Positions 35,556-50,800 of a stretch of 64,000 bases of DNA are shown in pieces (position 1 is the stretch's first letter; the number at the start of each line of letters is the position of its first letter). This stretch comes from Chrysoperla carnea (lineage: Eukaryota > Arthropoda > Insecta > Neuroptera > Chrysopidae), in the NCBI RefSeq assembly GCF_905475395.1, contig NC_058337.1:114012368-114076367 (forward strand). The letters run 5' to 3'. A program made the position numbers and the translations under genes. Under the pieces are notes generated by a model that was given only the letters and a program-made list of their open reading frames with translations, was not told where the DNA came from and did no database searches.

Positions 35556-36065
35556 TACAGTGTTTCAGAATTATATGGAACTGGTTTTCAGAAGTGTTCT
35601 CTGATATAAAATACTGGATAAATGTATTTTATATTCAGGAAAACGCATTTTGCATTTCACATCACCAGCAAAAAAGTCCAATTAAATTTCTAGTAATTCG
35701 GTAAATGTGCCTCGATGTGGAAGGAGCTAAAACAATTTTAAATGAGCTTAAAAAATGAGTTTGCTTTCTACTAAGAATTTTCTTTACCAAAGATAATAAG
35801 TTAATTCGATCATTTGAAACGTTGGCACTTTATAAATATACTTGCGAGCAAAAAAATTATTATTTTCCCTCAAAATTGACCTCAAAGTTGCTATTACGTA
35901 GCGTTTCGTAAAAATCAATTTTATTTTTCTCGTTGAATTTAGATTTTATGCCTTACAACAAATAAAAATACTATTGGACGATTAAAACCAAGCTTAAAAT
36001 GATATAGTCTTATTACCAATATTTTTATTTAAGCGCCGCGCCATACAATCCTGAACCATCCTGTA
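35556..36065. mobile_element. MITE with TACAGTGTTTCAGAATT ends, mariner-like
   Basis: 510 bp. The left end is TACAGTGTTTCAGAATTATA and continues TGG; the right end is the imperfect inverse CCATACAATCCTGAACCATC then CTGTA. TA borders. No ORF of note. Same general class as 18158-18514 but a different family. Confidence 0.55.
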
Positions 36066-36748
36066 TAAAACATAATATAGCAGATTTTGTTTATTTTTTT
36101 ATTATATTTTATTCTTTTGTCGAAAATTATTCACCTTTGCTGGTATAAAAAATTTGTATTTTTTTTATTTTCAAATGACCAATCCTGTCTAATATTAGTT
36201 AATCTCAAAGGCATGTAGATATATATGTTTTACAAGTTGACATTTTTGTCTAGTAAAGCAAAAAATGATTCATGGGTTTTACATGTTTTTCTGTATGGTA
36301 AGATCCTTCAGGTTTACGTGAATGACGTACATTTCGTATCATTATTTGCATTTACATTTCACACATAAGATAAGCATATCACAGGTAAAAATAACAATGT
36401 CCAAACGGAAGTGGAACTGAACCTAAAAATTTTTTGTATGTTCAAACTTTTTCGAAAGTGGTTCTCAAAATGATTTTTAAATGGCGCTCATTCGATTCGA
36501 TTTTTTTTTTCTTTATGCTCATATAAATATATCAACTCTGAGAAAAGTCTCTTAAAGGGAATGAAAGTCGAGCAATTCAGCTTTGTGTCTATAAAGGAAT
36601 GAAAACTTTACAAATAATTTGGATCGTCAGGGGGTCTTGTGTTGGAGTTAATATACATAGAATCAAGGCTTGGTTTTCCAGACCTTGTTCAAGCCTAGTT
36701 CAGAATAATGACAAAGTGTGTTGTTAATTTATATGTATTATTGTTTTA

Positions 36749-37395
36749 TTAAGGATGTATGAGCATGACAACAATGTTTGATTTAAAGGCTCAAAATTTG
36801 TTTGTAGGTAGTCTTTTACTCAAAGAATATGTGGTTAAAATTTCAGCTTAGGTATCCGTGCAAATTTTTAAGAAAAAAGTCATTAAAAATCGATATAAAA
36901 TACATTGGCTCTTATGGAGGAATCTCAAAAAACGACATATTTTGGAAGTTTTTGATAATTTTCATTTGGAATGAATGAAAACAAATTTAAAAAAAACTTT
37001 TTAATAGAAAGTAAACATATTAGCAATGAATTAGAAAAGAAAAAAACTAAGTGTCACCGTCCATATAAGGGATGTAAGAGCAGGGTAGATTAAGGGTTGA
37101 AATTATTTTTGTCTTATTTTCAACTTTGATGATGAATTTTGTTATAACTTCATGAATGTAGACGAAAAATAAGAATAAAATTTTTCGATATGTGTCTTGG
37201 TTTTCGAAATATCGAAAGCTAAATAATTAAACAAAATTTTCAATTTTCGATATTTTGAAAATTAAGCCAGATATCGAAAAATTGTATTCTTACTTTTCGT
37301 CTTATATCGTCAAGTAATAATATAAATTTATCATCAAAATTGAAAATATCTATTTTTAAATTTGTGCCCCCACTACCATGCTCATACATCCTTAA
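36749..37395. mobile_element. MITE with TTAAGGATGTATGAGCATG termini
   Basis: 647 bp with 19-20 bp inverted ends. An inner sub-terminal copy of the end (AAGGGATGTAAGAGCAGGGT at about 37065) suggests a composite or nested element. The right half is itself rich in inverted TTTTCGATAT and CGAAAATTG words. A truncated relative lies at 12955-13165. Confidence 0.65.
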
Positions 37396-40106
37396 GTTAT
37401 GTTAGTAGGGCAATTTTCGATTTCCGTTCCTTGATTCCAACCGGAAGTCATTAAATCAACATTATTTTAAGTAATTTTGAAAATCACTTTATCGTTATTT
37501 GTAAATAAAAAATCTAAATAAAATTAAAAGTAATGATTTATAATATAATTTAATGCTGCAGACATAATTGCATTCCAAAAATACAGCTAAATGAAATTTT
37601 GTGAAGATTCATTACTGCAGGTCAGATGTTATTAATAACATTTTAAACATCTATGACCTAACATTTACAAGATTTATTAATTTTTTAACAAAGAATACGA
37701 AAATTTATTTTTTTTTTAAATCAAATAAAATAAAAGTACATTAATTATTGTCAATAAAATTATAAAAAATAATTAATTTTATAAAATTTTATTTTTTTAC
37801 AAATATCAATCTTATTTTTAGAGTGTATAAATATTGTGAGTAGGTAATAGGTATATTGAATGTTTATGGTCCTCTAGTTAAACTGGTTAGCAAAAATCAT
37901 TGCAAAAGGTAGGCACTTAAAATTTTGTATAGAATAAAGAGCAACAACTATAAAAACTTTGGAGTTACTATTTTAACAAATGCCAATGTGGAAATTTTAA
38001 ATTTTGTGGTGGATAAATTTTACAGTAATCATAAAATATTAAAAAGCAAATGAATTATTATTTTTTTGATATAATCTTCACAGGCTCTTTCAAAAAATAT
38101 CTCAACACACTGTAGGCCGAATAATGAACGACTACCGGGAAAACCGGCTGAGGTTTTACTGTACAACTCTAACAGACATTGCAAGGCGTTGTAAATTTTT
38201 ATTTTTTTATTTCCAATTTTGCCGTTGGTTTAACAAATATGACAAAATGTTCAATCGACAAAAAAAAAAGTTTATTAATACTGCTAAGTTATTTTCAACT
38301 GGTTACATCTGATTATTTCTATTCTAATTAATTTTTGAAAAATCAAATTCTCCTTGGTTATTCACAAATCGGTCGAATAGTTTTTTAAAAGCGAAATTAT
38401 AAAAAAGAAAGGTGGGCACAGTAGATGGTTATCGAATTAAAACGAAGAATTTTTTTTTAAGTTAATTTTTGGAGGTAAAACAAAAAGTTGTTTTATTTAT
38501 GTTAATCTGATAACTAATTAGCTACCAAGTTTATACATAAAAATAAACTTTATCTGCCACACCTTAAAACTTGGTCTAAGTTTACATTAAATGTGCATTC
38601 AATACAGGACTGATATTGGAAATTTTGAAAGTATTATTTCCCCGCTTTTCTTTTTCCTGATTAAATATAATTTTTATCGCATGATATTTTGGAAAAGTGA
38701 ACACAAATTTCTATTATTTCAGCAGCTTCTTTCTGTAAAGTCTTATTTTTTGAAAATGTGTGGATATTTCATGCGATTGTAGGTAAGTACTATATTATTT
38801 TATTAGGATTAAAATGTAAAATTTTATAAATCACATTTTAAGCTTTTTAAGCTTCTACGTCAATTGTTTTTAAGATAATAAATTTTAATAGATGGTCAAA
38901 TCGACAAACAATTTCCTGTTATCTTTTTAAGGTAGGACAAAAAATAAAAAACAGCGAAAATAAAATATAAATATAAATTTTTATTTCCTAACAAATTCAA
39001 TCATAATTACAAATAAAAAGTATCAAACTCATTTCAAAATTTTCTAAAAATACAAATTTATTTCTCAATTTATCAAACAATTCATTTTTAAATGATCACT
39101 GTAAGACTAAAATAATTATGCACGTGGGCAATTGTACATCATGTCATATGAACAAGTTGCCTATCACCATAAATGAATCAGTAGTTTTTCGACCAAATAA
39201 AAATGCAAATGCGAATTTATTTTGAAATTAGCCCACCTTCCCTTCATGTCAAAATAAATTTAACTAAAAGAGGAAGGATTGGTCAAAAGGAATAATGAGT
39301 ATAAAGCTCAACTTTGAATAGTTTCTTTATAACAGACGTCTGTACAGAATCTCTGAAACTATTCTAATTTACTGTATGTTCGCCTGATAAAAGTTCTTGT
39401 TGTTTTCATCTTCACTGTATTTCCGAATCGCTTTCCGATTTTTCAGTTTTTTCTCTGGCCAATTTTTTGTGATCATTTAAAAATGAAAATAAATCTAATA
39501 AAAATTAAAAACAAAGAATAAATAATACGATTTCATACAAATTTTAATTGAACTAATTCTCATTTTGATTCAAATATATCTAAAAGTTTAACGTGTGCTG
39601 ATTAGGTGGATCAAAGACCGGTGTTTTCGAAGTAATCGATGAAAACGACGACGGTAAAAGGTATATCTAACCTGCCAAGTTACTTAACAACCGCAATTAA
39701 ATAATCAGCCCATGACGTTCGTATCACTTTAAAAAACTAAATCAAAAAAGCTGACGCAAAATCAAAATGGCATAATGACGTTATTTGATATTCTTCGATG
39801 AATTCGTATCTTTATTCGCGGTTCAAAATAAAATAAAAATGCGGGGTACTTAGTTCGTTTCAAAAGTAAAAGAAAAATGGTATTTTGTAAACATATTGCC
39901 AATTTAAGAACTGCCTACCTACATAGACAAGTAGGGATTGATATAAGTGTCGCGTCGTGCAGAATAGAGCCCCGATCCATTTTTGCGCTAGGGACTGATC
40001 TGTCAGCTAAAATATTTCATGGGTTAAATATTGGCAATAGATTTTCTGAATATCACTGTTTCTTTTATAACTCTGATAAATCGTATAAAATTTGTTTTCT
40101 ATACAT

Positions 40107-40547
40107 GGTGTTCCAGACCACCCGTCCAGGCTGATTATTTTTGAAAGTTTCAAAACAAAATGAAAACGAAAAAACACGTATCAAATATTTTTTGAAACTC
40201 TATCACACCCTACTAAATACACCTCTTACCTTCAACCCCTTGTTAGGGGTAGGGGGTGCAACTTAAAAAAGTCAAATGGAAACCCCCAATTTTTTTGTCG
40301 AACAAAAAATTTTCGAACAAAATGTTTCTATTTTTTTTTGACAAATCTGAATCTGCAAAAAAAATTGGAGGTTTCCATTTGACTTTTTTAAGTTGCACCC
40401 CCTACCCCTAACAAGGGGTTGAAGGTAAGAGGTGTATTTAGTAGGGTGTGATAGAGTTTCAAAAAATATTTGATACGTGTTTTTTCGTTTTCATTTTTTT
40501 TTGAAACTTTCAAAAATAATCAGCCTGGACGGGTGGTCTGGAACACC
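40107..40547. mobile_element. 441 bp near-perfect foldback element
   Basis: Arms of about 193 bp (40107-40299 and 40355-40547) are inverted copies with only about two mismatches that I can find. The outer end is GGTGTTCCAGACCACCCGTC; the AT-rich loop is about 55 bp. Transcribed, it would form a long double-stranded stem. No transposase. Confidence 0.85.
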
Positions 40548-42504
40548 CGGTTAATTTAAATAAAAAGGCACTGTAAAATATTTAAAAAATAATAATTATA
40601 ATAAATATCCTCTTTTTTTAGGTATAATGGGAAAAGGTTAAATTTTGTTTTAAAAAATATTAAATATTGGTCGGACCACAGGGATTTAATTACTAATAAA
40701 AATTGATTTACAATATGCATCTTTTCGAAATTATTTATAAAAGTTTCGTAAGTGGTGAAAATACTCATATCAATTTTTATTAATAATTATCCGAATTTGT
40801 ACCGAAATATGTAATTGCGTTTTCATTCAAATTAAAAATTTTGAAAAACAAAAGACTAGAACAAAATTTTTTTAAATACTGTTTTTTTTTGACATAGATG
40901 TTTGTTTATAATAAACCTAGATTGCTGACTATAACGATGAATAAACATACTAGCCAAAGTTTACTAACTAAATGCTTAAATATAGCCAAATATTTGCATA
41001 AAATTAAACAATTTCCATCCGACATATTTATTGCTGAACACATAAATCTTTCTAAATTTCATCAAAATCCGTTAAGGAAGTGAAGAGGTCTATTAAAGAT
41101 GGAAACGATTACGTTTCGGCCTTTAAAGGAACCTCTTCGTTTCGAAACGACTTATGCCTTTCCCGATACTTGTGTCTAAATTGGTTAGAAATGTGAATAC
41201 ATTTTTATCATCAACAATATCGATTTGGATCTGATCTCGACATTTAGCGAATATTTCGTTAAATCGCACCCGATTTCCTAATGAAGATGATCAGATTTGC
41301 AAAATTTATCCATTTTGCGATCTTTGTGTCTTCCACTATCGGCTTCACTACAGGCCTACAGGCCTTCCTAACTCTATAGGAAGATTTTTTTTATTTTCTG
41401 ATATTTCATAATAATCTACTTGATTCTAGGTTTAGTATAACATCTATGGTCATTTTTTGTTTAAACAAAGTATCTATTATTTGGGAAGCCAGTAGTTAAT
41501 TTCGTAGGTACATAGTTGACCATTATCCAATACGGCACTGACCAAAGCACGTTTGCATTGCTCCAGGAGTGGACAGAACCAGCGGGATTGAATTTAGGCA
41601 ATAATGTTCTACAATTATTTAACGTGGTCACGTAATTCTTTCTACCAGAAAAGCCGGGCATGCATTACCTCTACACGTATATTCTTTCCATCAGACTTTC
41701 CACACTACATACTTTCCTGCCAGAATTTTTTTCCGTGAATAGTGACCTAATATCAACCTTTTTTTGCTTCATTTAATTGAAACTGTACTCTGGATTGTTA
41801 ATGAGTAAAACGCTTTCAAACTTTTAAAGTTTGTGTGATGTTTAAATGAAGTAACAGTTCCAATGACCACAAAATTGACATGAAATCAGCTTGGCCAAAT
41901 TTACGTTTTCGGGAGTTTGTTTGAAGATAACTAAATTTCGCATATTTCTTTACTTATCGAATTTAGAAAAGAAAGAAGTTACGTTAACTAATGCTTGATG
42001 CCATTAGTATTTCTATCTGGGAAATTAAAATTATATTATTTAATTATGAAACTTAATCGTAATAAAATTACAGCCACAATTAAATGGCTCTGGCTTAAAA
42101 TCAGCAATTGCTGATGCTACTTTTAACGTCAACAAGTTTCGTAGTTTTTTTCAGAAATGTACACTCACTCAGTATACACAACCATTCACAGGTGCCAGAC
42201 ATACTCGATCCCTTTCTAATTTCAATAAGAAAAGAAATATCAATCCACTTTTTCGTAACGTTGCTAGTTCTTAATTCTTATACTTAATAAGCTCGACCTC
42301 TTTATTATGACACTTAAATTGACCACTGACTCCTAGATTGCAAAATAATATAATTTTTCGGTACAAATTTTTATTTAATATTTTTTATAAAATCACATTT
42401 TAAGGCATGGGACACAATTTTTGAGTTTATCTATGCCTGAATCACATATGTCAAATAAATGCACAATGGTCGACTGACACATGTATACCAGCCATATTTA
42501 AAAA

Positions 42505-45500
42505 TTATTTTAGACGCCCTGATCGAGCGTCAGTGATAACACCCCATAATTCAATAATAAAATCATCGTTAAAACCAAATTCTTCCAAATCAGAATTATC
42601 AATTGCTTCAGCAAAGTCCATAGAATTTGCTTTACCCTCAGCTTTCTCCCATATTTGTGTGGCTAAATCAGAATCATTGATACCCATAAATGATTCCAAT
42701 AAAAGATTAATTTTTTCAATACCAATATCCATTTTATCGTCTTTCTGTTCAATTTCAGCACTACCGTTTGCCTTAAATCGTAGCGTTTGTTTTCCCGTTC
42801 CAAAACCTTTTTTATGTTTTAGACGTGGATCTCCTCGAGGCCCTATGGAACCAAATCCATTTCGTAATGGCTCTACTAGACGGATTGTGAATGTTTCGCC
42901 ACGTGGTATTTCTTTTAACATTTTTGCAACCTCGAAATGTCTTTTTCCAACGACATTTTCACCATCTAATTTTTCAATGTGATCGCCAATCTAGAAAATT
43001 GAAAAAATTAATCATAAAAAAAAAGTCAAGTTTTTGAAATTTCAGGATTTTTAGGTTGATTTGTTGCCTACTGACACTGGACTTAGATCTGGTTCATTTC
43101 TCGTATTCATACGTTCATGAACGACTTTCTGAGATAAAAGAGACTAATTTTTTTGAAACTAAAATTGCATCGGGATAATCGCCCTTCGTAAACGACACTG
43201 GGCGACTACTTTTGTATTTGTTGGGTTGAAATTATGCAAGAAAATGATTTTTATCCAAATCGGAGACTCTTTGACAAATCGAAAAATTTTGATATACGAG
43301 ATAATCGTGACCCCAAAATTGAGTTCATTTAACGATCAGGATAACAGTAGTTTATATATTTTTAAAATTATGTACGAAAAGCTTCAATTTCAGAGTGATT
43401 CTGAAGATATCTTGAATTATACTCATCTAACCGTCAAATGATCTGTCTCAATATTTCAGAAACTCAGAGACTGTCTGTCCAATTGTCTGTCACTCACTTT
43501 TCTGAACCACCCTGTAAGTAACATCAAAAGTAACCTAATAGGCTTGATTTAATATCGATACATTAATATACACCTGTGATAAGCTTAAAAGTAACATAAT
43601 ACATTTAATTCGCTATTAATAAGGTTTCGTATTAAGGATTTGAAAATAATACCTGTATATGTTGTATATTATCAATAATTGAACCTTCTTTGATTCGTTT
43701 GATAAACGCATAACCAGCACCATTATCTGTGATTGTTAAACCAAGTGCGTCATCTGTTTTCACTATTTCAATTTCTTTTGGTTGGCCTTTTCGATGTGCA
43801 AATATAAAATCATCTAAACCAATTTGTCCACCTAATAGTTTTTTCATGTCCACTTTATGTGTGTTCAGCGTACAGAATAATATCTGGAACAAATAGAAAA
43901 TATTAAGTTTTTTTTTTTGGAGCGCAGCCCGATATATTTATTACGAGTCTTGATGAGACTAAATTGCTATTTTTTTAAATAATTATACAACGTCTGTCGT
44001 GATTTCATAGTAGAGTAGAGATAATCCTGTGAATGATATAAAATTGGAAACGGAGGGAAGAATAAAACAGTTAAATTTCTTTATTAGCAAATTTTTCTTA
44101 CTGTATCATATAGTAATTAATTACAATTTTTAGCATCTGAAAAACTTTGCTGCTTTTCGTTATTCAAAGTATTCTTTCCGAAAGAGTTTAGTGCACATAA
44201 CATTAAACAAAATTCGATAAAGCTACTAAAAATTCAATTTTGAATTATCGTCTCTCCTCTAATAAGTCAGTAAAAAATCGCAAAGCAAAAAAAGGCCATG
44301 CAATTATGCACAATACGATTCTTAGACTAAAATAATTTTATGGTAGTTTAAAAGTGAATTCTGAAACAGGCAATCGAACTTTATAATTTTTTGTACTTAT
44401 CTTTGTTCGCTTCCCTCTAACATTAGGCATATTTTCTTTATATTATAAAACGTAAAGTTTTTTTGTCCGTATTTGCATCAACTTAACCAAGTTTAAGTAC
44501 ATATTTTGGAAAAACAGTGATATAATGACTAATTAAGTGGACTCACAGTTAAAAGTTAACTCTGACTAAAACTCAAGTTTATTGGAAAATAATCTGAGGA
44601 ATGCAAGCAAAAATGCAAACGAAAGTGTTAGTAATTAAATTAATAATTAATTATAAATCATACGCTTGTTAATTTATCAAATTAATATACTCTAAGTTAT
44701 CTAATTGCTAATTAATTACATATAAGGTGAATTACACATTGGTAATTAATAATAAATAATAAAAAAATACTAAAGTTACACATTTAAAATTCATGCAAGA
44801 ATATTACAAAACGGAATTTTGTAAATGAGAATAGCTCCTTTTTAATTTTCGAGATAATGCAATCGAAAACAAAAATAAATCAAAATGTTTTGCTTATTTC
44901 TAAACAATATACCTAAATTGCTATTTAGTTAAAAATTGAGGAGATAAAATGCTAGAATTTGTTTGAAGAATTTTAATTGAGTATCATATCTTTTCGAGAT
45001 AGCATATTTACTGCAAAATCTTTTTCGATTATCTATCATTATCACATTTCAATAAATTTTAGTAATCGGTAATTTAGTCGGCCTAAAAAAAGCTTAAAAT
45101 ATTCGAATCAAAGAATAATCGCGACCAGTTATTTTGTTTCTTTTATAAATTTATAACAAATCAAAGTGTCGAATTGTAAAATAAACTAAAAAAGAATAAA
45201 CTTTGTCTTTTTTTTTTAAATTTTGTTTCGCCAAGGACCTTAATGATGGTATATTGTTACACGGATACATGATAAAAATTCACGTGGGAAAGTGTTATAT
45301 AAACAAGTATATACAATGAACAATGCAAATTTGTAATGAAAGTTGTCTATATACAGTTAAATGCGTTATGCCGTTATGGTACATTAATAACTCAAAGTTT
45401 TTATGAATTCATATACGAAGAAATCATATTTATTGTTGTACTACCTTGCAAGCATTAAGTTTTATTAATTATACTTTTAAAAAAAATTAATATATTTTAT

Positions 45501-47820
45501 GTTGAATTAACATAATCTTCAAAATAATTAGAAATTATGAAAGTAAACTAAGGTCATTTTATGCTAATACAATAATTACATTAAGTATATAGTTAAGGTT
45601 GTTCCAAAGTTCTTTAACATTTTGTTTGACCTCTGTGTATAGAAAATTAACTGACCTTAATGTTGCCATCAGGTCATTTTTTTTGTTCGGATGAGTCGAC
45701 TTTTAGATTCATAATCTCACTTAATTTGTTCGGACGGAACTATGTAAGATGGAACTACAAAATGAATATAATTTTACTTCCCTTATTTCAGAATCAAGAA
45801 TTTGAAGAATTGTAATCACATTTTATTTTTGGATTTGGAATGGAAAATCAAACTAAATACAAAGGAACTATCTGTTGTCAAATAAAAACCGAAATTTTCA
45901 TGGTTTTTTCGAAAAAATGATAAACTTTGAAAGGCCTTTTCTTGGAAACTATTGAGTCTACAGAGACAATTCTAATCATATAATAATCATAATAATAAGG
46001 GGCTTTAACCTCCAATTCTCTGGCAAGGCAATTCTAGTATGATATTGTAGCAAATTTAGTCTATTTTAAAAATTATTTGACAAAGTTACGATCGATGATC
46101 GAGGCAAAAATTTTAATTATTCATTGAACCAACCCCATAAACAGGTCTGCAAAAAATTAGAACTATCAGATTTGACGCTCTGATGGATAAAGTTACTGGA
46201 CTATAGGTAATATTTTGCCTTTTTAATCAATTATTAAAGTGCCTCTTTTAATTCGGTTAACAGCCTTTGATTACGTTTATAAATTACAATGAGGCTTCTC
46301 ATTTGGTTTTATAAATTATGAACCTCGTATGACCTCTATACACATGTTGTAATTTGAATACACATGGAGGTCGTGTGGCGTTCAATATCAAATATTATCT
46401 TTTTTTTAAATACTTATTTTTTTAAACGTAATTACTCTGCAAAGACTTTCTCAATAATAGTTTGTTGTTCTTAACAATACTTTAACTACCTTTAAGTATT
46501 TTAATGCTTTTTTTTTTGTGTAAATAACATTTTTAACATAAATTGATTTCGTCATGAATTATAGTTTTTTTGTTCTAAGATATCACCATATAGTAAGTAC
46601 TTCATGTGATAACTATTTTTTATTGGTAATTAAAAAATTATTATGCGCAAATATCACGGATGTGTAAAATAACCTTAGATCGCTAACATAAAAATACATA
46701 ATTTTCAAAGTAATAGCTTCCAGTCACTTAGCCAAAGAGATTTACCAAATGCTTAGGTACTCACAAAAAAATTATTCTACCCATAATTTTTTTTTAAATT
46801 TCTTTTTTTAAATCTGGAAAATTATGCCATAGTCTGGAGACCGGAGTCAACTGAATATTTTCCCGAAAAAAGGATCGAAGTAAAAATATTACAACTGGCA
46901 CTAACATATAATTCAGTATCATTAAATAATCCCTCGATCAACCAGATATTTGAAGAAACCGTTCCCCCAGCGTTCATTCGTCACTGTTGCCATCTTCATT
47001 GCAACGTACTTCGAGTGAATTTTTGACGTCCTGTCTGGCAATGCGCTTTCGCCAAAGTTTTACTTTGTCGACCCAGAAACTATAGAAATTATCGTTCAAA
47101 ATTTAACTTTTTTTTTAAAAAAACTTGAGTGCAAGAGTCTTTGTCAAAATTTTTCATTTTGTTGGGAAACAGGCAAGCAAAATTTGATAAAATATTCTAT
47201 TCAAATACAGGACTATTCTATTAGTTTAAATTTATGTGGAGAGATTCTCAATAGAAGGGAGGGGGGGTTGAGCCATCCCTCGTAAATCCGAAACAAAGAT
47301 GAATTGTAATTTAAAATGTAATGTTTAATGAAGTGGTCTAGATTGACTAGGAAAAAGGTGATAATTTGTAAAGGCTGACTAGATTTTGATTGTAGCTGCA
47401 CCGGTCTTTGTATTGACGGGACTGCAAAATCAAATGTATTACAGTGCTAGAATTACAGTTATTTCTTTTTATCCATCCGTACCCATGACTGCGTAGCTCC
47501 TTTAATCGAGATGATGCTTATAAAAGTTTAAAATGTCTTATATCGGAGGATTTTAAATTTTCTTAGCATGACCTTAGTGTGACGCACTTTTCCAACCAAT
47601 ATTTCGATTTAGTTTAATAAAACATCTATGATTATGATTCGAGAGTACTTTATTTATGAGTTAGCCACAAATAAAAACAAATAATCCCCTCATATTCTAT
47701 TTTATATAAAACACTTGTTACCATTAGTCAGTACGTATTTCATTGTTTATATCCTGACTATGACGAAGTCATTTGACCTTATATCCGGTTTATGACATAA
47801 ACCGCGCATTCCAAATATAT

Positions 47821-47857
<37 letters not shown>

Positions 47858-50800
47858 GATTACTATTTGCAATCTGTAATCACAATAAGCAAATATGATA
47901 AAATGAACAGGGACGTTCAATTTGTATTCATTAATACAAATTATAATTTACTTATATTACGAAAATAATTCTTTTTTTTTTCGTAATTTAAAACTTTGAA
48001 CTATAGTAAATAATAGTATTTGCTGACAATAAGATTTTAAAATTAAATAATAATAAAACTAAATAACAAAGTGGTATTCACAACGTGTCCCACTTGCTAA
48101 CTATGTATTAAATCTATAAGGTAACTGAAGAAGTTGAATTCTTTTTAGTCTTTGAGTTTCTTCACTATTGTCTAACAGGTTTACTGCCAATGTATTTGTA
48201 TGAGTTTCTAGTCTCTTCAAATACTTAGCACTGCACTTCACTATTTCACTTTTCACTGTGTTCACTTTTAGGTCTTCACGTATTTCACTATTTGGAATAA
48301 AGTAAGGAGCCCCTGTCATAGCTCGGAGTATTTTTGACTGGAATCTTTCAAGAATCTCAATATTGGAGTTTGAAGCAGACCCCCAAAGTTGAATCCCATA
48401 GGTCCAAATTGGCTTGAAGGCTGCTTTGTAAACTAACAACTTATTTCTAAGCGATAATTGTGAATTTTTGCCTAAAAGCCAATAATACTTGCTAAACTTG
48501 AGACCTAGCTGTTTTCGCTTTTTCCAAATGTGTGTGCGCCAAGTTAGTGTCTTATCTAAATGCATTCCAAGATACTTTACGCAGTCAACTCGTGGTATAA
48601 TTTTGCTGTTTATGCATACTTGCGGTGAAACACCTCTACATTTTGTAAATACAATATGAGCGGATTTTGTTTCATTGATAGTTACACGCCATTGCTTTGT
48701 CCAATGATTAATTTGGTTTAAGTGCTGCTGAAGCTGATTTGTAGCTATATTAGGATCAGAATGCATAGATAATATAGCTTTGTCATCAGCAAATGTGGCT
48801 AATGTAGTAAGCTCATTTGTTGGTAAGTCAGCAGTGAACAGTAAATAAAGAGTTGGTCCAAGAACACTACCTTGAGGAACTCCTGCCTGAATTTTGTGTA
48901 GTTCACTTATTTCATCATCAAACTTGATTTGGAAATATCTCTCTTGAATATATGATTCGATGATGCAATACAAAGTATGTGGAAGTAATTTTTTTATTTT
49001 GTAAAGTAATCCTGCGTGCCAGACTTTGTCAAATGCTTGGCTAACATCCAGAAATGCAGCGGAGCAGTAGCTTTTGTCTTCGAACGTCTGGTTTATGATT
49101 TTAACTAGTCGGTGTACTTGTTCAATGGTGCCGTGCTCTTTACGGAAACCAAATTGATGTTCTGGAATCAGATTTTCTCTGGAAATAACTGTGTTTATAC
49201 GTTTAAGCAGAAGTTTTTCCAGGAGCTTTCCAAGTATAGGCAGTAGACTTATTGGTCTATATGACGTAACATCGTGCGGAGGTTTTCCTGGTTTTGGAAT
49301 CATAATCACCTGAGCAACCTTCCATTGGCAGGGAAAAATTCCTACCCTAAGAACGGCGTTGTAAATCATTGTCAACATAACCAAACCTCTTCTAGGCAAT
49401 GCTTTGACGATTTTTCCTGTTATTAAATCATACCCTGGTGACTTGTTTTCCTTCAATTCAATTTTTATGCATTTCTTGACTTCCTTCACTGTAAATAGAT
49501 CAGGAATTTCTGACATTTGGTATGGTGCACTGAGGAAATTTATAATTTCGGCTTCTTCTTCTTCTGTACATTCAGATGATGATGGTGTGAAGACCTCTTC
49601 GAGATGTTTTGCAAAAACGTTAGCTTTTTCCAGATTAGTTCGTGCCCATTCTTCATTACTTTTACGAATAGGTGGAATTGGCTCTCTCGGGTGATTTAGT
49701 CTCTGGGTAGCTTTCCATAAAGAATAATCCTGCTCTTTAGTCGCACCAAGCCCTTCTAGATAAGTACTGAAAGATTCGTTTTTGAGCGTTTTTATCAACT
49801 CTTTTAGTTCACTAGCTGCTTTGTCATAACGCTTTTTGTCAGACGGGTATCTACTATTTTGCCATACTCTCCGCAATCGACGTTTTTCTGCGATTTTCTG
49901 TTTTACATTAACCGGACAGTTTTGTAATTGTGTTTTTTGCGATTTTTCAGGAGTACTATCCCATGCAGCATCTTGAATAATTTTAGTGAACTTGTTGATT
50001 GCAATTTCTAGATCTTCTCTTGATTTAAGAGGGATTTTTAAATCCAATTTCAAATCTACTTGGTGTTTAAATTTTGCCCAGTCTGTTCTGTTATTGAATA
50101 GTTTTAATGGCTCATTTTTTTTGGTGATCGTTGCATTTACTGTAGCAATTACTGGCGTATGATCTGAGTATAAATCCAGATTTGACTTGGCTGTTAGGTA
50201 GGCTGAACCAATCCCTTTGGTTACAAAGAAGTCCAGTAAATCGGGAATTTTTGCTCGATCTGTGGGCCAATACGTTGGTTCGTAGGTTGATAAATGCCCC
50301 AGGTGATTTTCTTGCATGACTTGAAAAAGAATTTTTCCTCTTCCAGGAGGAGTAATCCTAGATCCCCAGTGAATGTGTTTTGCATTAAAATCTCCCCCAG
50401 ATAGAAATCTATTTCCCAGAGTTTGAAAATATTGTATAAATCCCTCTTTGTTTGGTCTATAGTTTGGTGGACAATACACTGCAGAAATCGCGAGGGGTCC
50501 TTTCCAGTCTTCAATCATCACACTAGCAGCTTGCAGGAAGTCTTGTTTGTATTCCGGTAGAGAATGATGTTTGATGTGTTGTTTAATTAACACAGCAACC
50601 CCACCTCTTGCTCTTCTATCGGCATCAGGATGGTTGGTGTTGTACAAAATATAGTTTGGAATATTAAAGTTAGTCCTTTTTGAAAAATGTGTTTCAGAAA
50701 CTAGCATAATATCAATCTTATGCTGTATTAGAAATGTTTCTAATTCATATTTATGATCGACCAGGCCGTTTGCATTCCATAATGCTATTTTAAAAAGCTC

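Larger units (their letters stand above)
33113..42504. other. 9.4 kb intergenic stretch, repeats, no supportable gene
   Basis: Starts with the CP-E promoter. It then holds a short tandem repeat at 33680-33727, a diverged copy of the 8500-9090 repeat (35130-35360), MITEs at 35556-36065 and 36749-37395 and the long foldback at 40107-40547. ORFs of 60-85 codons (for example 39877-40134, which runs into the foldback arm) have no recognisable domain. Confidence 0.5.

Noticed and set aside
39877-40134. 85-codon plus-strand ORF with relatively balanced composition
   Set aside because: No recognisable domain, and its last codons run into the arm of the foldback element at 40107.
42533-42982. 149-codon plus-strand ORF
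   Set aside because: It is the antisense shadow of the GIPC last exon, which has clear family homology in the other direction.
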